A stretch of 64,000 nucleotides of DNA from Muribaculum gordoncarteri (lineage in GTDB: Bacteria > Bacteroidota > Bacteroidia > Bacteroidales > Muribaculaceae), in contig NZ_CP039393.1 in the NCBI RefSeq assembly GCF_004803695.1, forward strand, positions 1,860,001 to 1,924,000. Reading direction: 5' to 3'. Every line of letters begins with the position of its first letter. Within the stretch, counting starts at the first letter, position 1. The notes beneath the pieces were generated by a model. It was given only the letters and a program-made list of their open reading frames with translations. It was not told where the DNA came from and searched no databases. Shown here in pieces: positions 35,408 to 45,674 of this stretch. Position numbers and translations under genes: made by a program.

Positions 35408-36662
35408 GCATCTTTGATAGAAGGTAGCCTTTCTGACTTTCATATCTTTGTAATATTGTTCTCTCGCATTCTATCTTTATCAAAACGGCTCTAATAGTGG
35501 CTGCTATATCTCTTTGCTCATCAAGCGATGGCAAAGGTATTAGCATATTAAAGAAATCTTTTATCGAGACATTCAGCAGTCCGTGATTTCTTGCTCCTTC
35601 AACAACAATTTCTGCAATATCTTTGTGCCATTTCTTTGACTCAAAGTAAAACAAAAGATAATCTGAGTCAATGAGTTTTTCTTTTGGCTGGAAGCAGATA
35701 TAGAGGGGAGACAATACACCTGATTCATATTTGTCCAACCTTTTTACTGCGCCCCAAATATAATCACCTGAATAACTTTTATTGTATGCGAAATCGCCCT
35801 TTTTAAGAATATAATAATTGCTTAGATTCTCACTTGCAACTACTTTGTTGAAGAATGAACATTGATCAATCAGTCCATATTGAGCTGCGATTGTAAGAAT
35901 ACGGTTTGATTCAATAGTGGTATTTCTCCTTGTTATGCGTGTGCAAATATCACCAAGTTGACATACTGACCAGTTATCAACATATTTCTTATTGATTCTC
36001 TGACGAGGGACATTTTCTCTTGGTGAGCAGTATACTTCTTCAACAATTGAGGACTTTAGTTTTTCCAAATCCTCAATCAGCCTCCTTTGAGTTGCAATGC
36101 GCTCGTCAAGGAGTTGTAAAAAATATGCGATTTTTGATTGTTCATCAATTGAAGGAATAGAGACCACGAGCGATTTCAAGGATTCTTTATAGAGATGGAC
36201 AACGGAAACACCTTGGGCTAATTTGGCGATCTCCCGCTTGCGTACCCCATTTAGTTGATAGCACAAAAAAGAACCACTATCATTATTCAATCGAATAATA
36301 TTTAAGTCTCCCCCTAAGAAAACATCATTTTTGAGGACACATCGTGCAGTGGCAATATCTTCGGCAGTTTCGCCTGAGGATGGGATTATGACATCATTTG
36401 CCACACTTTTAATCAGGCTGTCTTCTGGTAAATTCGTCCTACTGATAACGTTTGTGATATTTGTGGCAGTATACGTGGTATATAGTTCTCCATATAGAAT
36501 GCATGGTTTCCCGTTCTCATTCCTTTGGTCTTTAGATATACCTGCACCTTTACTGAATGTCGCGATTTTCCCTAATCGAATTCTTCTCCACGGTTCGGTG
36601 AATCCGGGGAAGCGCAGGGAGGGTGCGGATGTGGAAACGGGCGAATTGATGCGATATTTTCT
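35400..36662 (-). pseudogene. inverted silent hsdS copy without start codon
   Basis: The open frame begins immediately after a TAA (36663-36665) and reads RKYRINSPVSTSAPSLRFPGF... with no initiation codon before the conserved leader. It contains two full target-recognition domains around the central repeat (DERIATQRRLIEDLEKLK) and ends GYLLSKMLI. It shares leader and central repeats with expressed hsdS in inverted orientation. It is expressed only after inversion places one or both domains behind the hsdS start. Confidence 0.87.
36587..36648 (-). repeat. hsdS leader recombination repeat (inverted partner of 33593-33636)
   Basis: The segments encoding LRFPGFTEPW and SPV match between the two copies on opposite strands. 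The silent copy carries an 18-base insertion (STSAPS) between the two matching blocks. This is a plausible crossover site for exchanging the N-terminal domain. Confidence 0.75.
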
Positions 36663-36694
36663 TTAATTATCCTAATCAATTCATTTCAACGAAT

Positions 36695-37624
36695 ATGGAA
36701 AAAGAAAAAATCACAATCAAAGATCTCGCTGTCCTTTGGAAAAAGGACAAGCGACAGTATGTGAAGCAATCCACATACTCAGCCTACGCCCTAATCGTAG
36801 AGAATCAAATAATCCCGACATTCGGGAATCTTTACGCCTTGACCGAAGCGGATGTGCAGTCGTTTGTAATCGACCGACTTAACTCCGGTCTGAGTCAGAA
36901 GTACGTCAAGGACATACTCATAGTCCTGAAAATGATAGTTCGCTTCGGCGAAAAGCACGGCTATCTCCAACACTGCGAGTGGGACATCAAATATCCGACC
37001 GCTCCCGAAAAGCAAGGCTTAGAAGTCCTGACAGCCGCAAACCACCGCAAAATTCTGGACTACATCAGCCAGAACTTCACATTCCGCAATCTCGGCATAT
37101 ACGTCTGCCTTACGACCGGGCTACGCATCGGGGAGGTATGCGGCTTGAAATGGTGCGATCTCGACATTGAACGCTCAATGCTGACTGTGCAACGCACGGT
37201 GGAGAGAATCTATGTTCTCGAAGATGACGGCACCAAACACACTCAAATCGTCGTCAATACTCCCAAGACCGCAAACTCCGCCCGCGAAATACCGCTCAAC
37301 AAGCCCCTGATGACAATGATACGACCCTTTAAGAAGGTCGTCAACAACGAATACTACGTCATAAGCAACGAGCCGCAGCCCATTGAGCCGCGTACCTACC
37401 GCAACTACTACATGAAGCTGATGAAACAGCTCGGCATACCCCCGCTGAAATTTCACGGACTACGCCATAGTTTCGCCACACGCTGCATCGAAAGCAACTG
37501 CGATTACAAAACGGTCAGCGTCATACTCGGCCATGCCGACATCGCCACAACTCTCAACCTTTACGTCCATCCGGGCGCTGAGCAAAAGAAAAAGTGCATC
37601 GACAAAATGCTCCGCTCCCTCTGA
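36695..37624 (+). CDS. tyrosine recombinase, probable hsdS invertase
   Basis: This 309-aa integrase-family enzyme has an N-terminal SAM-like core-binding domain (about residues 15-100) and a catalytic domain with TTGLRIGEVCGLKW (Arg), HGLRHSFATRCIE (His-x-x-Arg) and LNLYVHPG (nucleophile Tyr). It lies at the outer edge of the silent hsdS array, 30 bases from it, as in other Bacteroidales phase-variable type I systems. It is not the attachment-site integrase, which is a different protein at the right end. Substrate is inferred from position. Confidence 0.88.
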   Translation: MEKEKITIKDLAVLWKKDKRQYVKQSTYSAYALIVENQIIPTFGNLYALTEADVQSFVIDRLNSGLSQKYVKDILIVLKMIVRFGEKHGYLQHCEWDIKYPTAPEKQGLEVLTAANHRKILDYISQNFTFRNLGIYVCLTTGLRIGEVCGLKWCDLDIERSMLTVQRTVERIYVLEDDGTKHTQIVVNTPKTANSAREIPLNKPLMTMIRPFKKVVNNEYYVISNEPQPIEPRTYRNYYMKLMKQLGIPPLKFHGLRHSFATRCIESNCDYKTVSVILGHADIATTLNLYVHPGAEQKKKCIDKMLRSL

Positions 37625-37649
37625 CGCGGAGAAACATCCCCGCTACAAT

Positions 37650-37695
37650 AGTTTGGTTTGGTTCGGGCTTTATATATGCCCAACCAAACCTAAAC
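37650..37695. repeat. TTTGGTTT-type palindrome, copy 2
   Basis: AGTTTGGTTTGGTTCGGGC (37650-37668) is nearly complementary to 37678-37695 around TTTATATAT. It lies between the converging invertase and AbiEii-like genes and could terminate both. Confidence 0.65.
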
Positions 37696-37753
37696 TTATA
37701 TGGAAATACTCAGCAAAAAGAAGGTTGGGCGTGAGTGTTGTTGTCCTCATAGG

Positions 37754-38779
37754 TTACATGGGCATTGAGCGGAAACGATTTTCCAATTGTTCGAGCCGGT
37801 CAATTAGTGCATCAAACGACAGCTTCTCCCCGTAAATCATGGAGGTTTTCATTGTTTCGTAGTCAAGGCGCATTTTGTCGCGCAATTCGCCAGTCGGACA
37901 GAATGCGATGGTTGACGGATGGTTAAGCTCGTAGTTTACACCGCCGACATGATAGAATCGTTGGCGATGGGCGATGATTTCCTGATATAATTCCATGTCG
38001 GAGAGTGCGGCTTCTGCAAAAGCAGTGTCCATCAGTCGCTCCAAATCATAAAGATGGCGGCTCATGCGGTCGGAGCGAGGTGAACGACGCTGGTATTCCT
38101 CATTGAGCAGAAAGGCTTTTTCAAGGAATGTGCGTGTCGGTGTTATGGTCGGTATTTCGGCAAATGTCTCACCGTCAATCTCCGGGAAAGCATTGCCAAC
38201 GAGTGATGATATGCGCTTGACTTCAAACGGTTCTTTCATCGAAAGACAACTTATCTCAATCTTGACTACGGGACGCACATACGCATCAGAGTCAACTTTG
38301 ACCGGATAGTGAATCTCTATGATTACCGGATCGCTGTCGTGGTCGATTGGCGAACCGTCCTTCTTTGTGGTTATCGGTACTACCTTGCATTCGCCTAAAC
38401 CGGATTCTATAAGTTTCGATTCCAATTCCTTTGCGAACTCGCCAAGTATATAATCACGATTGACAATGCGGAGATTCTTCACCTGATTGTTAGTTGCAGC
38501 TTTAGCGCAATCCTTACCAAGTTCATTGAGATAGAAATCACGATAGAGGGCTATGTCGATGTCTTCCGAAAAGCGGTCAATCAGGTTCCAGCCTTTGCTG
38601 AGACTTGTTCCACCTTTGAAGAACATATACTTTGCCGGGGAAAGGGAAAACAGAACCTTCAAAATGGCAGTAACCCACCAGTCCTTTTCAACCGCACCCA
38701 CGCTGATGTTCTTTTCATTTGCTATAATATATGCCGACTGTTGACGGTCAGCATCCGAGGCATCAATCCATCTGCTCAT
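37754..38779 (-). CDS. AbiEii/AbiGii-type nucleotidyltransferase toxin
   Basis: The product is 341 aa from the ATG at 38779, which overlaps the partner gene by 17 bases. The nucleotidyltransferase signature KYMFFKGGTSLSKGW followed by RFSEDIDIAL (GG-S...D-x-D, about residues 55-85) is that of type IV toxin AbiEii, which modifies tRNA or other acceptors to arrest infected cells. The pairing with an upstream DUF6088 gene fits an abortive-infection or toxin-antitoxin module. The longer frame to 38836 would lie within the partner gene. Confidence 0.85.
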   Translation of the reverse strand: MSRWIDASDADRQQSAYIIANEKNISVGAVEKDWWVTAILKVLFSLSPAKYMFFKGGTSLSKGWNLIDRFSEDIDIALYRDFYLNELGKDCAKAATNNQVKNLRIVNRDYILGEFAKELESKLIESGLGECKVVPITTKKDGSPIDHDSDPVIIEIHYPVKVDSDAYVRPVVKIEISCLSMKEPFEVKRISSLVGNAFPEIDGETFAEIPTITPTRTFLEKAFLLNEEYQRRSPRSDRMSRHLYDLERLMDTAFAEAALSDMELYQEIIAHRQRFYHVGGVNYELNHPSTIAFCPTGELRDKMRLDYETMKTSMIYGEKLSFDALIDRLEQLENRFRSMPM

Positions 38780-39374
38780 TTCGTTTGATTTTATCCTTTG
38801 TTTCGATAATAATTTTTCTAATCCAGCGCGGAGCACGAGCTATATCTTCTTGCCATGTCTCTTCCTCCGGGCTTTCTTTCAACACGCCATAAACTACGTC
38901 AAGAGTATTATCATCAACATTATATTGCTTGATAGACTTTAGCGCAAGCACTAATATCGGCATAATCTTGCCCTTATATGCAAATGTCGATGGCACACTA
39001 TGTTTAAGAGTCAGAGTACGTTTGCCAATCTTTATTTTACGTGGTGTTCCTGATGTAAGATACACGGAGTTCATTGGAACTTGTGTTGAAAAACCGAGAT
39101 AATTCTCAGCAGTCGCTCCGGTTGGCAACAGTTGCGCATCATCACGTTTTGCTATGGTCTGTGCTATTTCTCCTATCGTCGGAATAACGGGCCCAAATCG
39201 TGATTCTTTTGGCTTAACGTATATCCCTGTGGCAACTCTGACAAGCTTCCCTTCATTGCATAGTTCTGACAATATGTTGGAGGCGTAGTGAGTATCAATA
39301 GGCAAAAAGCTATCCGGCAAGAAGATGGTGCCCTTCTTGCTGCGATTGACCTTTGAGATAATTGTTTGTTTCAT
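38763..39374 (-). CDS. DUF6088 family protein, probable AbiEi-like antitoxin
   Basis: The product is 203 aa. The N-terminal winged-helix region (residues 1-60: 'KKGTIFLPDSFLPI', ILSELCNEGKLVRVATGIYVKP) is an AbiEi/transcriptional-regulator-type fold. The following part is 'LLPTGATAENYLGFSTQVP' and GTPRKIKIGKRTLTLKH. Such proteins precede AbiEii toxins and usually repress the operon. A perfect -33/-7 promoter lies 55 bases upstream. Confidence 0.82.
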   Translation of the reverse strand: MKQTIISKVNRSKKGTIFLPDSFLPIDTHYASNILSELCNEGKLVRVATGIYVKPKESRFGPVIPTIGEIAQTIAKRDDAQLLPTGATAENYLGFSTQVPMNSVYLTSGTPRKIKIGKRTLTLKHSVPSTFAYKGKIMPILVLALKSIKQYNVDDNTLDVVYGVLKESPEEETWQEDIARAPRWIRKIIIETKDKIKRNEQMD

Positions 39375-39428
39375 ATCGCGATGAGTAAAAAAGGAAAATA
39401 AACGCTTAATTGTCCTTTCTCAGCAGTG

Positions 39429-39460
39429 CAAAGTTAGTGTTTTATTTCCAATTACACAAA
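39429..39460 (-). promoter_or_regulatory. promoter of the DUF6088-AbiEii operon
   Basis: On the minus strand TTTG (39457-39460), a 20-base spacer and TAACTTTG (39429-39436) match the consensus exactly. Confidence 0.75.
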
Positions 39461-39523
39461 ACATTACATCCAATTAAATAGGATTTTACATCAGCCGCAA
39501 ATCATAGGTGTGGTATGATATGT

Positions 39524-39570
39524 CAGTTTGGTTTAGTCCGGGTAATATATACCCGACTTAAACCAAACCA
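39524..39570. repeat. TTTGGTTT-type palindrome, copy 3
   Basis: GTTTGGTTTA-GTC-CGGGTA (from 39526) is complementary to TACCCGAC-TTAAACCAAAC around ATATA. It lies between the integrase stop codon (39619) and the DUF6088 promoter, in the same relation to a gene end as copies 1 and 2. Confidence 0.65.
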
Positions 39571-39618
39571 ACATATAGATAGGGCTGGTGAAAAGAAAAA
39601 TTATTCTTTTGCATAGTT

Positions 39619-41004
39619 CTACTTTAGACGTGAGGCACGAGTAAGACGGTCTTCCTTGATGTAGCGGCTGAGTGATGCTTCGGTGGTGTGGCCCGTGGCT
39701 GCACAGATTACATCTCGGTCATTACCTCGTAGTCGCATATTAGTGGCGAATGAGCGGCGCCCGGTGTGGCAGCTCACCATCTGCCATCGCTGGTATATGT
39801 CGGTTTTGCGTCCGGCTCTGCCATTGCCTACGTCGGCGGTATATGCCTTGGTAACATATCCGGCTAATGTACTTTCCGGATTTGCCTCATATACAGCTTT
39901 CATTATTTCTTTCAGCGCATCGTTGAACTTCTGGTTGCTGATTACACGTGGCATCGCCTTTCCGTCATCGTATAAGTCGAGGATTGCTTGAGTTTCGGGC
40001 AAAATCTTTACCACCGATACCTTATCGGTCTTTTTTGCTTTATATTGGATATATCGTTCTCCATCCTCTGTTACATGAATGGAGTTGTAATTGAGTTGTT
40101 CGAGGTCGGAGTGTCTGGCTCCTGTCCAGCACATCAATATGAACTGATTGCGCACGGTTCTGAGGTGTTCGGTTGGCAACTCTTGTTTTGCTATCAGATC
40201 AATCTCACTTTCGAGCAGAGCGATACTTTCCGCCTCCTCTTTCAGCTTTTCACATCTAAGGAAATCTTCTGCCATACATTGTATGCGCATCGGTTGGTCG
40301 CGGATAACGGTCTTGATTACCTTGATATGGTCGCCGATAGTATTTAGCTTTAATCCCTCTCCATAGGCAAAGGATAGATAATCGGAATAAAACGACTTAT
40401 TGAGTTCGTCAAACCGAATATCGGTGATATGCTTCTTCTTCATAAAGTCGCGGATATAGCGGCGAAGATGCTTGTAGTGCTGTATCGTTTTCAGTCCAAT
40501 TGGTTTGCCGTGCCATGTTCGAGCCGGGGCAGCATCAATAAAGACATCAAGAGCCACAATGAAGGATTCTTCACGCTGTCGGAGCATCGCTTCAAGTTCT
40601 TCTTTTTTGCGCCGCTGTTCAGCCTCACGTTGAGCTTTCTTACGCTCTTGTGCTTCTTCCTGTGCTTTCCGTTGTGCCTCCTGAAACTCGCGTTGCTCTT
40701 TATGGGCGAATTCATCTATCGCCTTATCAAGTTTCGTTCTTGAACCTTTAGGGTCGTTGATTATAGTATCAATCAGAGCCGACATTTCATCAAGCTTGTC
40801 GCAGAGTTCCTTCCCTGGACCGGCACGAAATGTATTCCACCGTCCGGGAGTGGAAATGGCGTCATTCCAAGTCTTGATGTCAACTTCAATTCGAGAGTGG
40901 AGCATAAGATTGGAGTTGAAGCCAACGCGACGGGTATAAAGAGGCGCAACGCCGGTTTTCTTGGTGGTTCGCAGTACGAATTTAGTATATGCTGATTTAG
41001 CCAT
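39619..41004 (-). CDS. site-specific tyrosine integrase of the element
   Basis: The product is 461 aa from MAKSAYTKFVL at 41004. It has an N-terminal arm-binding domain (about 1-95), a long Gln/Glu/Arg-rich coiled coil (about 100-150), a SAM-like core-binding domain, and a catalytic domain with LMCWTGARHSDLEQL (Arg), SCHTGRRSFATNMRL (His-x-x-Arg) and ASLSRYIKEDR (Tyr). It is 190 bases from the attR core and transcribed inward, the usual layout for tRNA-targeting integrative elements. The long frame to 41082 covers the arm-site repeats and is not used. Confidence 0.92.
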   Translation of the reverse strand: MAKSAYTKFVLRTTKKTGVAPLYTRRVGFNSNLMLHSRIEVDIKTWNDAISTPGRWNTFRAGPGKELCDKLDEMSALIDTIINDPKGSRTKLDKAIDEFAHKEQREFQEAQRKAQEEAQERKKAQREAEQRRKKEELEAMLRQREESFIVALDVFIDAAPARTWHGKPIGLKTIQHYKHLRRYIRDFMKKKHITDIRFDELNKSFYSDYLSFAYGEGLKLNTIGDHIKVIKTVIRDQPMRIQCMAEDFLRCEKLKEEAESIALLESEIDLIAKQELPTEHLRTVRNQFILMCWTGARHSDLEQLNYNSIHVTEDGERYIQYKAKKTDKVSVVKILPETQAILDLYDDGKAMPRVISNQKFNDALKEIMKAVYEANPESTLAGYVTKAYTADVGNGRAGRKTDIYQRWQMVSCHTGRRSFATNMRLRGNDRDVICAATGHTTEASLSRYIKEDRLTRASRLK

Positions 41005-41057
41005 ATTCGATAAGTGTTTATCTAATAACGGCAAAGGTATATGATATAGTTCAAAAG

Positions 41058-41077
41058 TTGATACAAAGTTGATACAA
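41058..41077. repeat. paired integrase arm-type sites, right end
   Basis: TTGATACAA occurs at 41058-41066 and 41069-41077, again 11 bases apart, just upstream of the integrase start. It mirrors the pair at 22724-22743. Confidence 0.6.
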
Positions 41078-41191
41078 ATCAAAGCGACATTATGATGCTT
41101 TTTGCGACTTTATGAAATTGTTAAAATGTATAACCATTTAATATTGGCATATTTACAAAATCGAAGTTTCACGAAATATCACAAAAGTTGC

Positions 41192-41206
41192 CCTTCCAAG
41201 GCAACA
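41192..41206 (+). repeat. right attachment core (attR)
   Basis: CCTTCCAAGGCAACA duplicates the tRNA-Gln 3' end. It is followed by a terminator-like hairpin (41206-41246) and by a 22-base block (41253-41274) identical to 22700-22721 inside the left end. Confidence 0.87.
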
Positions 41207-41996
41207 AAAAAAGAGCTAAATCATTATGATTTGGCTCTTTTTTTCGCCCCAGCGCAAAATGTTAAAAATTGTATATTTAGTGACGCATGGGGACTAATGG
41301 GGCGCATAGTAATAAACCTGTGTTTAGGCGTATATTTTGCAAAGCCTGAAGAAGAAAAATATGCCGCCAGGCATTACATGTTCTTAACCGCGGGTAAGCG
41401 AAGTGCCACCCGTGAATAAGGCAGCGCCCCCCATCCCTCAACCCGCAAGGGTTGCATATCACAGACACGTAAAATGAGTATTGGAGGCCATGCTTCCGCG
41501 CAGCGCAGGGCGCACCCCATCCAACCGCAAATCCCCGCGTTAGCGCAAAAGCTGCAGAGCAGCTTAATAACGTTAGGCCCGCGCAAGGCCGCCGTTAGGC
41601 GTCCGCAGCACGGGTATAGGGTATATGAATATATATAAGAAAAGGGCTACGTAGTTGCCCAATAAAACGCTCCACCCGCTAACGATAGCATTCTATTGGG
41701 CAGCTAACGCAGCCCTCCGCTAAAGCGGGAATTTGAAGGTGAAGAGCGAAGGATGCAACCCATCAATCATCCATACTCATATATAACACACCTTGCGTTA
41801 TGCAACCCGCAAAGGCGACAACACCATATATGCACTCAATCCACCAAATTAAATATCAAAAAAATTCAAAGCAGTATCAAAAAATGCGACATGTTATCAA
41901 TACCTTTGCAAGCAGTAAAAACATTAAGCCCCTATGAATCAATTGCTGATTGACAACACACAATATACCACCAACCTGAATCCTAATCGGCACAAC
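41207..41996. other. gene-free, hairpin-rich stretch beyond attR
   Basis: About 790 bp without a credible gene. It contains many short perfect hairpins: CAACCC-GCAA-GGGTTG near 41441, AAGCTG-CAGAG-CAGCTT near 41551, CCGC-TAAA-GCGG near 41717, and GCGCAGCGCAGGGCGC near 41500. Composition shifts from GC-rich to AT-rich at about 41620. It could be a scar of an older element at the same tRNA or a Bacteroidales intergenic repeat. Short open frames on both strands lack protein-like composition. Confidence 0.5.
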
Positions 41997-42041
41997 GACA
42001 GCTTTACCTTCGTCACCGGGTAAAGCTGTCACGCTTTTTTC
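41997..42041 (+). terminator. strong intrinsic terminator before the PLD-like gene
   Basis: GACAGCTTTACC (41997-42008) pairs with GGTAAAGCTGTC (42019-42030), followed by ACGCTTTTTT. No protein-coding gene ends just upstream, so it may close a non-coding transcript from the stretch before it. Confidence 0.75.
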
Positions 42042-42096
42042 GGAGCCGACACCTCATCGGCCATTAATAATCAACTATTTTTATTAAATTCGCATC

Positions 42097-42612
42097 ATGG
42101 CTGTAGAATTCATTTCCGACATCGATCATTACAACAAAGTAATTGCAAAGGCGGCTTCAGTGAAGAGGTCGTTATGGATAGGCACCGCCGACATCAAGGA
42201 CCTTCATGTAAAGTCGGGCAACTCTACCGAACCCTTCCTCGGACTATTGGCCAAACTTCTGCAACAAGGCGTTGAGATTAGACTTATACACGCCAAGGAA
42301 CCCGGTCAGGCCTTCAGGGAGGACTTCGACCGATACCCCATCCTCAGCAAGGGACTTGAGCGGATGCTGTGCCTGCGCGTGCATTTCAAGATTCTGATTT
42401 TTGACTTCACCACCGCCTACATCGGGTCGGCCAATCTCACAGGAGCCGGAATAGGTATGAAGAGCAGCAACCGACGCAACTTCGAGGCCGGAATCCTCAC
42501 CGACGACCCCGCCCTGATCGATGCCGCCATGGAGCAGTTTGACAGCGTTTGGCGAGGCAGTCACTGCACCCGCTGCGGCCGCCGCCAATACTGCACCGAC
42601 CCAATAAAATAA
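42097..42612 (+). CDS. phospholipase D-like protein, single HKD motif, Cys-rich tail
   Basis: The product is 171 aa. One HKD motif is present: VHFKILIFDFTTAYIGSANLTGAG (His-x-Lys-x4-Asp...Gly-Ser-x-Asn, about residues 107-130), so an active enzyme would need a dimer. The extreme C-terminus has SHCTRCGRRQYC, a Cys-x2-Cys-x5-Cys cluster that could bind metal. No signal peptide is seen. The family includes nucleases (Nuc, Bfil-like) and phosphodiesterases. Function here is uncertain. Confidence 0.8.
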   Translation: MAVEFISDIDHYNKVIAKAASVKRSLWIGTADIKDLHVKSGNSTEPFLGLLAKLLQQGVEIRLIHAKEPGQAFREDFDRYPILSKGLERMLCLRVHFKILIFDFTTAYIGSANLTGAGIGMKSSNRRNFEAGILTDDPALIDAAMEQFDSVWRGSHCTRCGRRQYCTDPIK

Positions 42613-42631
42613 CGCCCGACCAACTCAAATA

Positions 42632-43558
42632 TCAATCAACATCGTGATGGTTGTGGGACGTGTCGCAGCAGCCGCAGCTGTCGGTGGCGGGTTCGGAGGC
42701 TGTTTCGAGCTCGATTGTGGCGTGCGATATGCCCAGGTGGTCGAGCCGATGCTTTATCTCGCACTTAACCGACTCCATGTCGCTGTAATCGCGCACCCTC
42801 ACGTGCACGGTTAGGGCGTTTTGAGTCGTACTCAGCGCCCACACGTGCAGATGATGAAACTCAATCACGCCGGGTGTATCGGCTATGGCTTTCTCAATCT
42901 TCGACATGTCGATGTCACGCGGCACTCCGTCAAGAGCCAGCCGCAGACTGTCGCGAAGCAGGTCAAATGTAGAGTAGACTATGACTGCGGCAATCACGAG
43001 TCCCACGATAGGGTCGATCAGGTAGAATCCCGTAAAATGTATCACGATACCCGAAATCACTACGCCTATCGACACAAGCGCGTCAGCCGCCATGTGCAGA
43101 TACGCGCCCTTCACATTCAGGTCACGATTCTTCACATCGATAAACAGCCATGCCGTGAATCCGTTTATCAGCACACCCACGCCGGCCACCCAGGCCACAG
43201 CGTCGCCGTCGACAGCCACCGGATGCAATATCTTGGAAACACTCTCACCTATTATGACTCCCACCGCCACGAGCAGAATCAAAGCGTTGAGCAACGAAAC
43301 GAGCACCGTCGACTTGCGGTAGCCGTAGGTGTAGCGCTCGGTCGCGGGACGGGTCGACAACTTGAACGCAAGCATGGCAAGCACGAGCGACGTGCAGTCG
43401 CCAAGATTATGCCCGGCATCCGACAACAGTCCCAACGAGTTATATATGAAACCGAACACGGCCTCGCACACTACATATAGGGCATTGATGACGATGCCTA
43501 TGATGAACGCCCTGTTAAGCGAAGTCACTTCATGATGGTGATGATGGTGATGCTCCAT
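42632..43558 (-). CDS. cation diffusion facilitator family transporter
   Basis: This 308-aa inner-membrane metal exporter (Zn2+/Co2+/Fe2+ type) has six membrane helices (residues about 15-210). The metal-site motifs are LLSDAGHNLGD (helix 2) and HMAADALVSIGVV (helix 5), and the cytoplasmic C-terminal domain carries HHLHVWALS. The N-terminus begins MEHHHHHHHEV and the C-terminus ends HNHHDVD, natural His-rich metal-binding tails. A TATATTTG -7 box lies at 43584-43591 on the minus strand. It is divergent from ligA. Confidence 0.93.
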   Translation of the reverse strand: MEHHHHHHHEVTSLNRAFIIGIVINALYVVCEAVFGFIYNSLGLLSDAGHNLGDCTSLVLAMLAFKLSTRPATERYTYGYRKSTVLVSLLNALILLVAVGVIIGESVSKILHPVAVDGDAVAWVAGVGVLINGFTAWLFIDVKNRDLNVKGAYLHMAADALVSIGVVISGIVIHFTGFYLIDPIVGLVIAAVIVYSTFDLLRDSLRLALDGVPRDIDMSKIEKAIADTPGVIEFHHLHVWALSTTQNALTVHVRVRDYSDMESVKCEIKHRLDHLGISHATIELETASEPATDSCGCCDTSHNHHDVD

Positions 43559-43583
43559 AATAATTTTTATTAATATAACACTG

Positions 43584-43621
43584 CAAATATAACAATTGAT
43601 GACATTTTATACTTATATTTG
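43584..43621. promoter_or_regulatory. divergent -7 boxes: CDF (-) and ligA (+)
   Basis: Minus strand: TATATTTG at 43584-43591. Plus strand: TATATTTG at 43614-43621, 28 bases before the ligA ATG. Neither has a clear -33 tetramer at the standard distance. Confidence 0.45.
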
Positions 43622-43628
43622 TGTCTAA

Positions 43629-45662
<2,034 letters not shown>

Positions 45663-45674
45663 CTTTGCAACATT

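Larger units (their letters stand above)
22632..41206. mobile_element. integrative mobilizable element in tRNA-Gln with defence cargo
   Basis: The element is about 18.56 kb and bounded by a 15-bp direct repeat of the tRNA 3' end (CCTTCCAAGGCAACA at 22632-22646 and 41192-41206). A tyrosine integrase reads inward next to the right end, and TTGATACAA pairs flank both ends. Left part: hypothetical, DUF3853, RepA-like ATPase, primase, DUF3408, MobC and MOBP relaxase. Right part: type I RM with hsdS shufflon, invertase, AbiEii/DUF6088. No conjugative transfer (tra/type IV) genes are present, so it would need a helper ICE for transfer. Confidence 0.9.

Noticed and set aside
36695-37624. Invertase as the integrase of the whole element
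   Set aside because: It lies 3.5 kb from the right end beside the hsdS array, while another complete integrase abuts attR and the arm-type sites.
43525-43558. Seven consecutive histidines suggesting a cloned His-tag
   Set aside because: The CDF family often has natural His-rich tails, a second His-rich stretch lies at the C-terminus, and no vector sequence is present.
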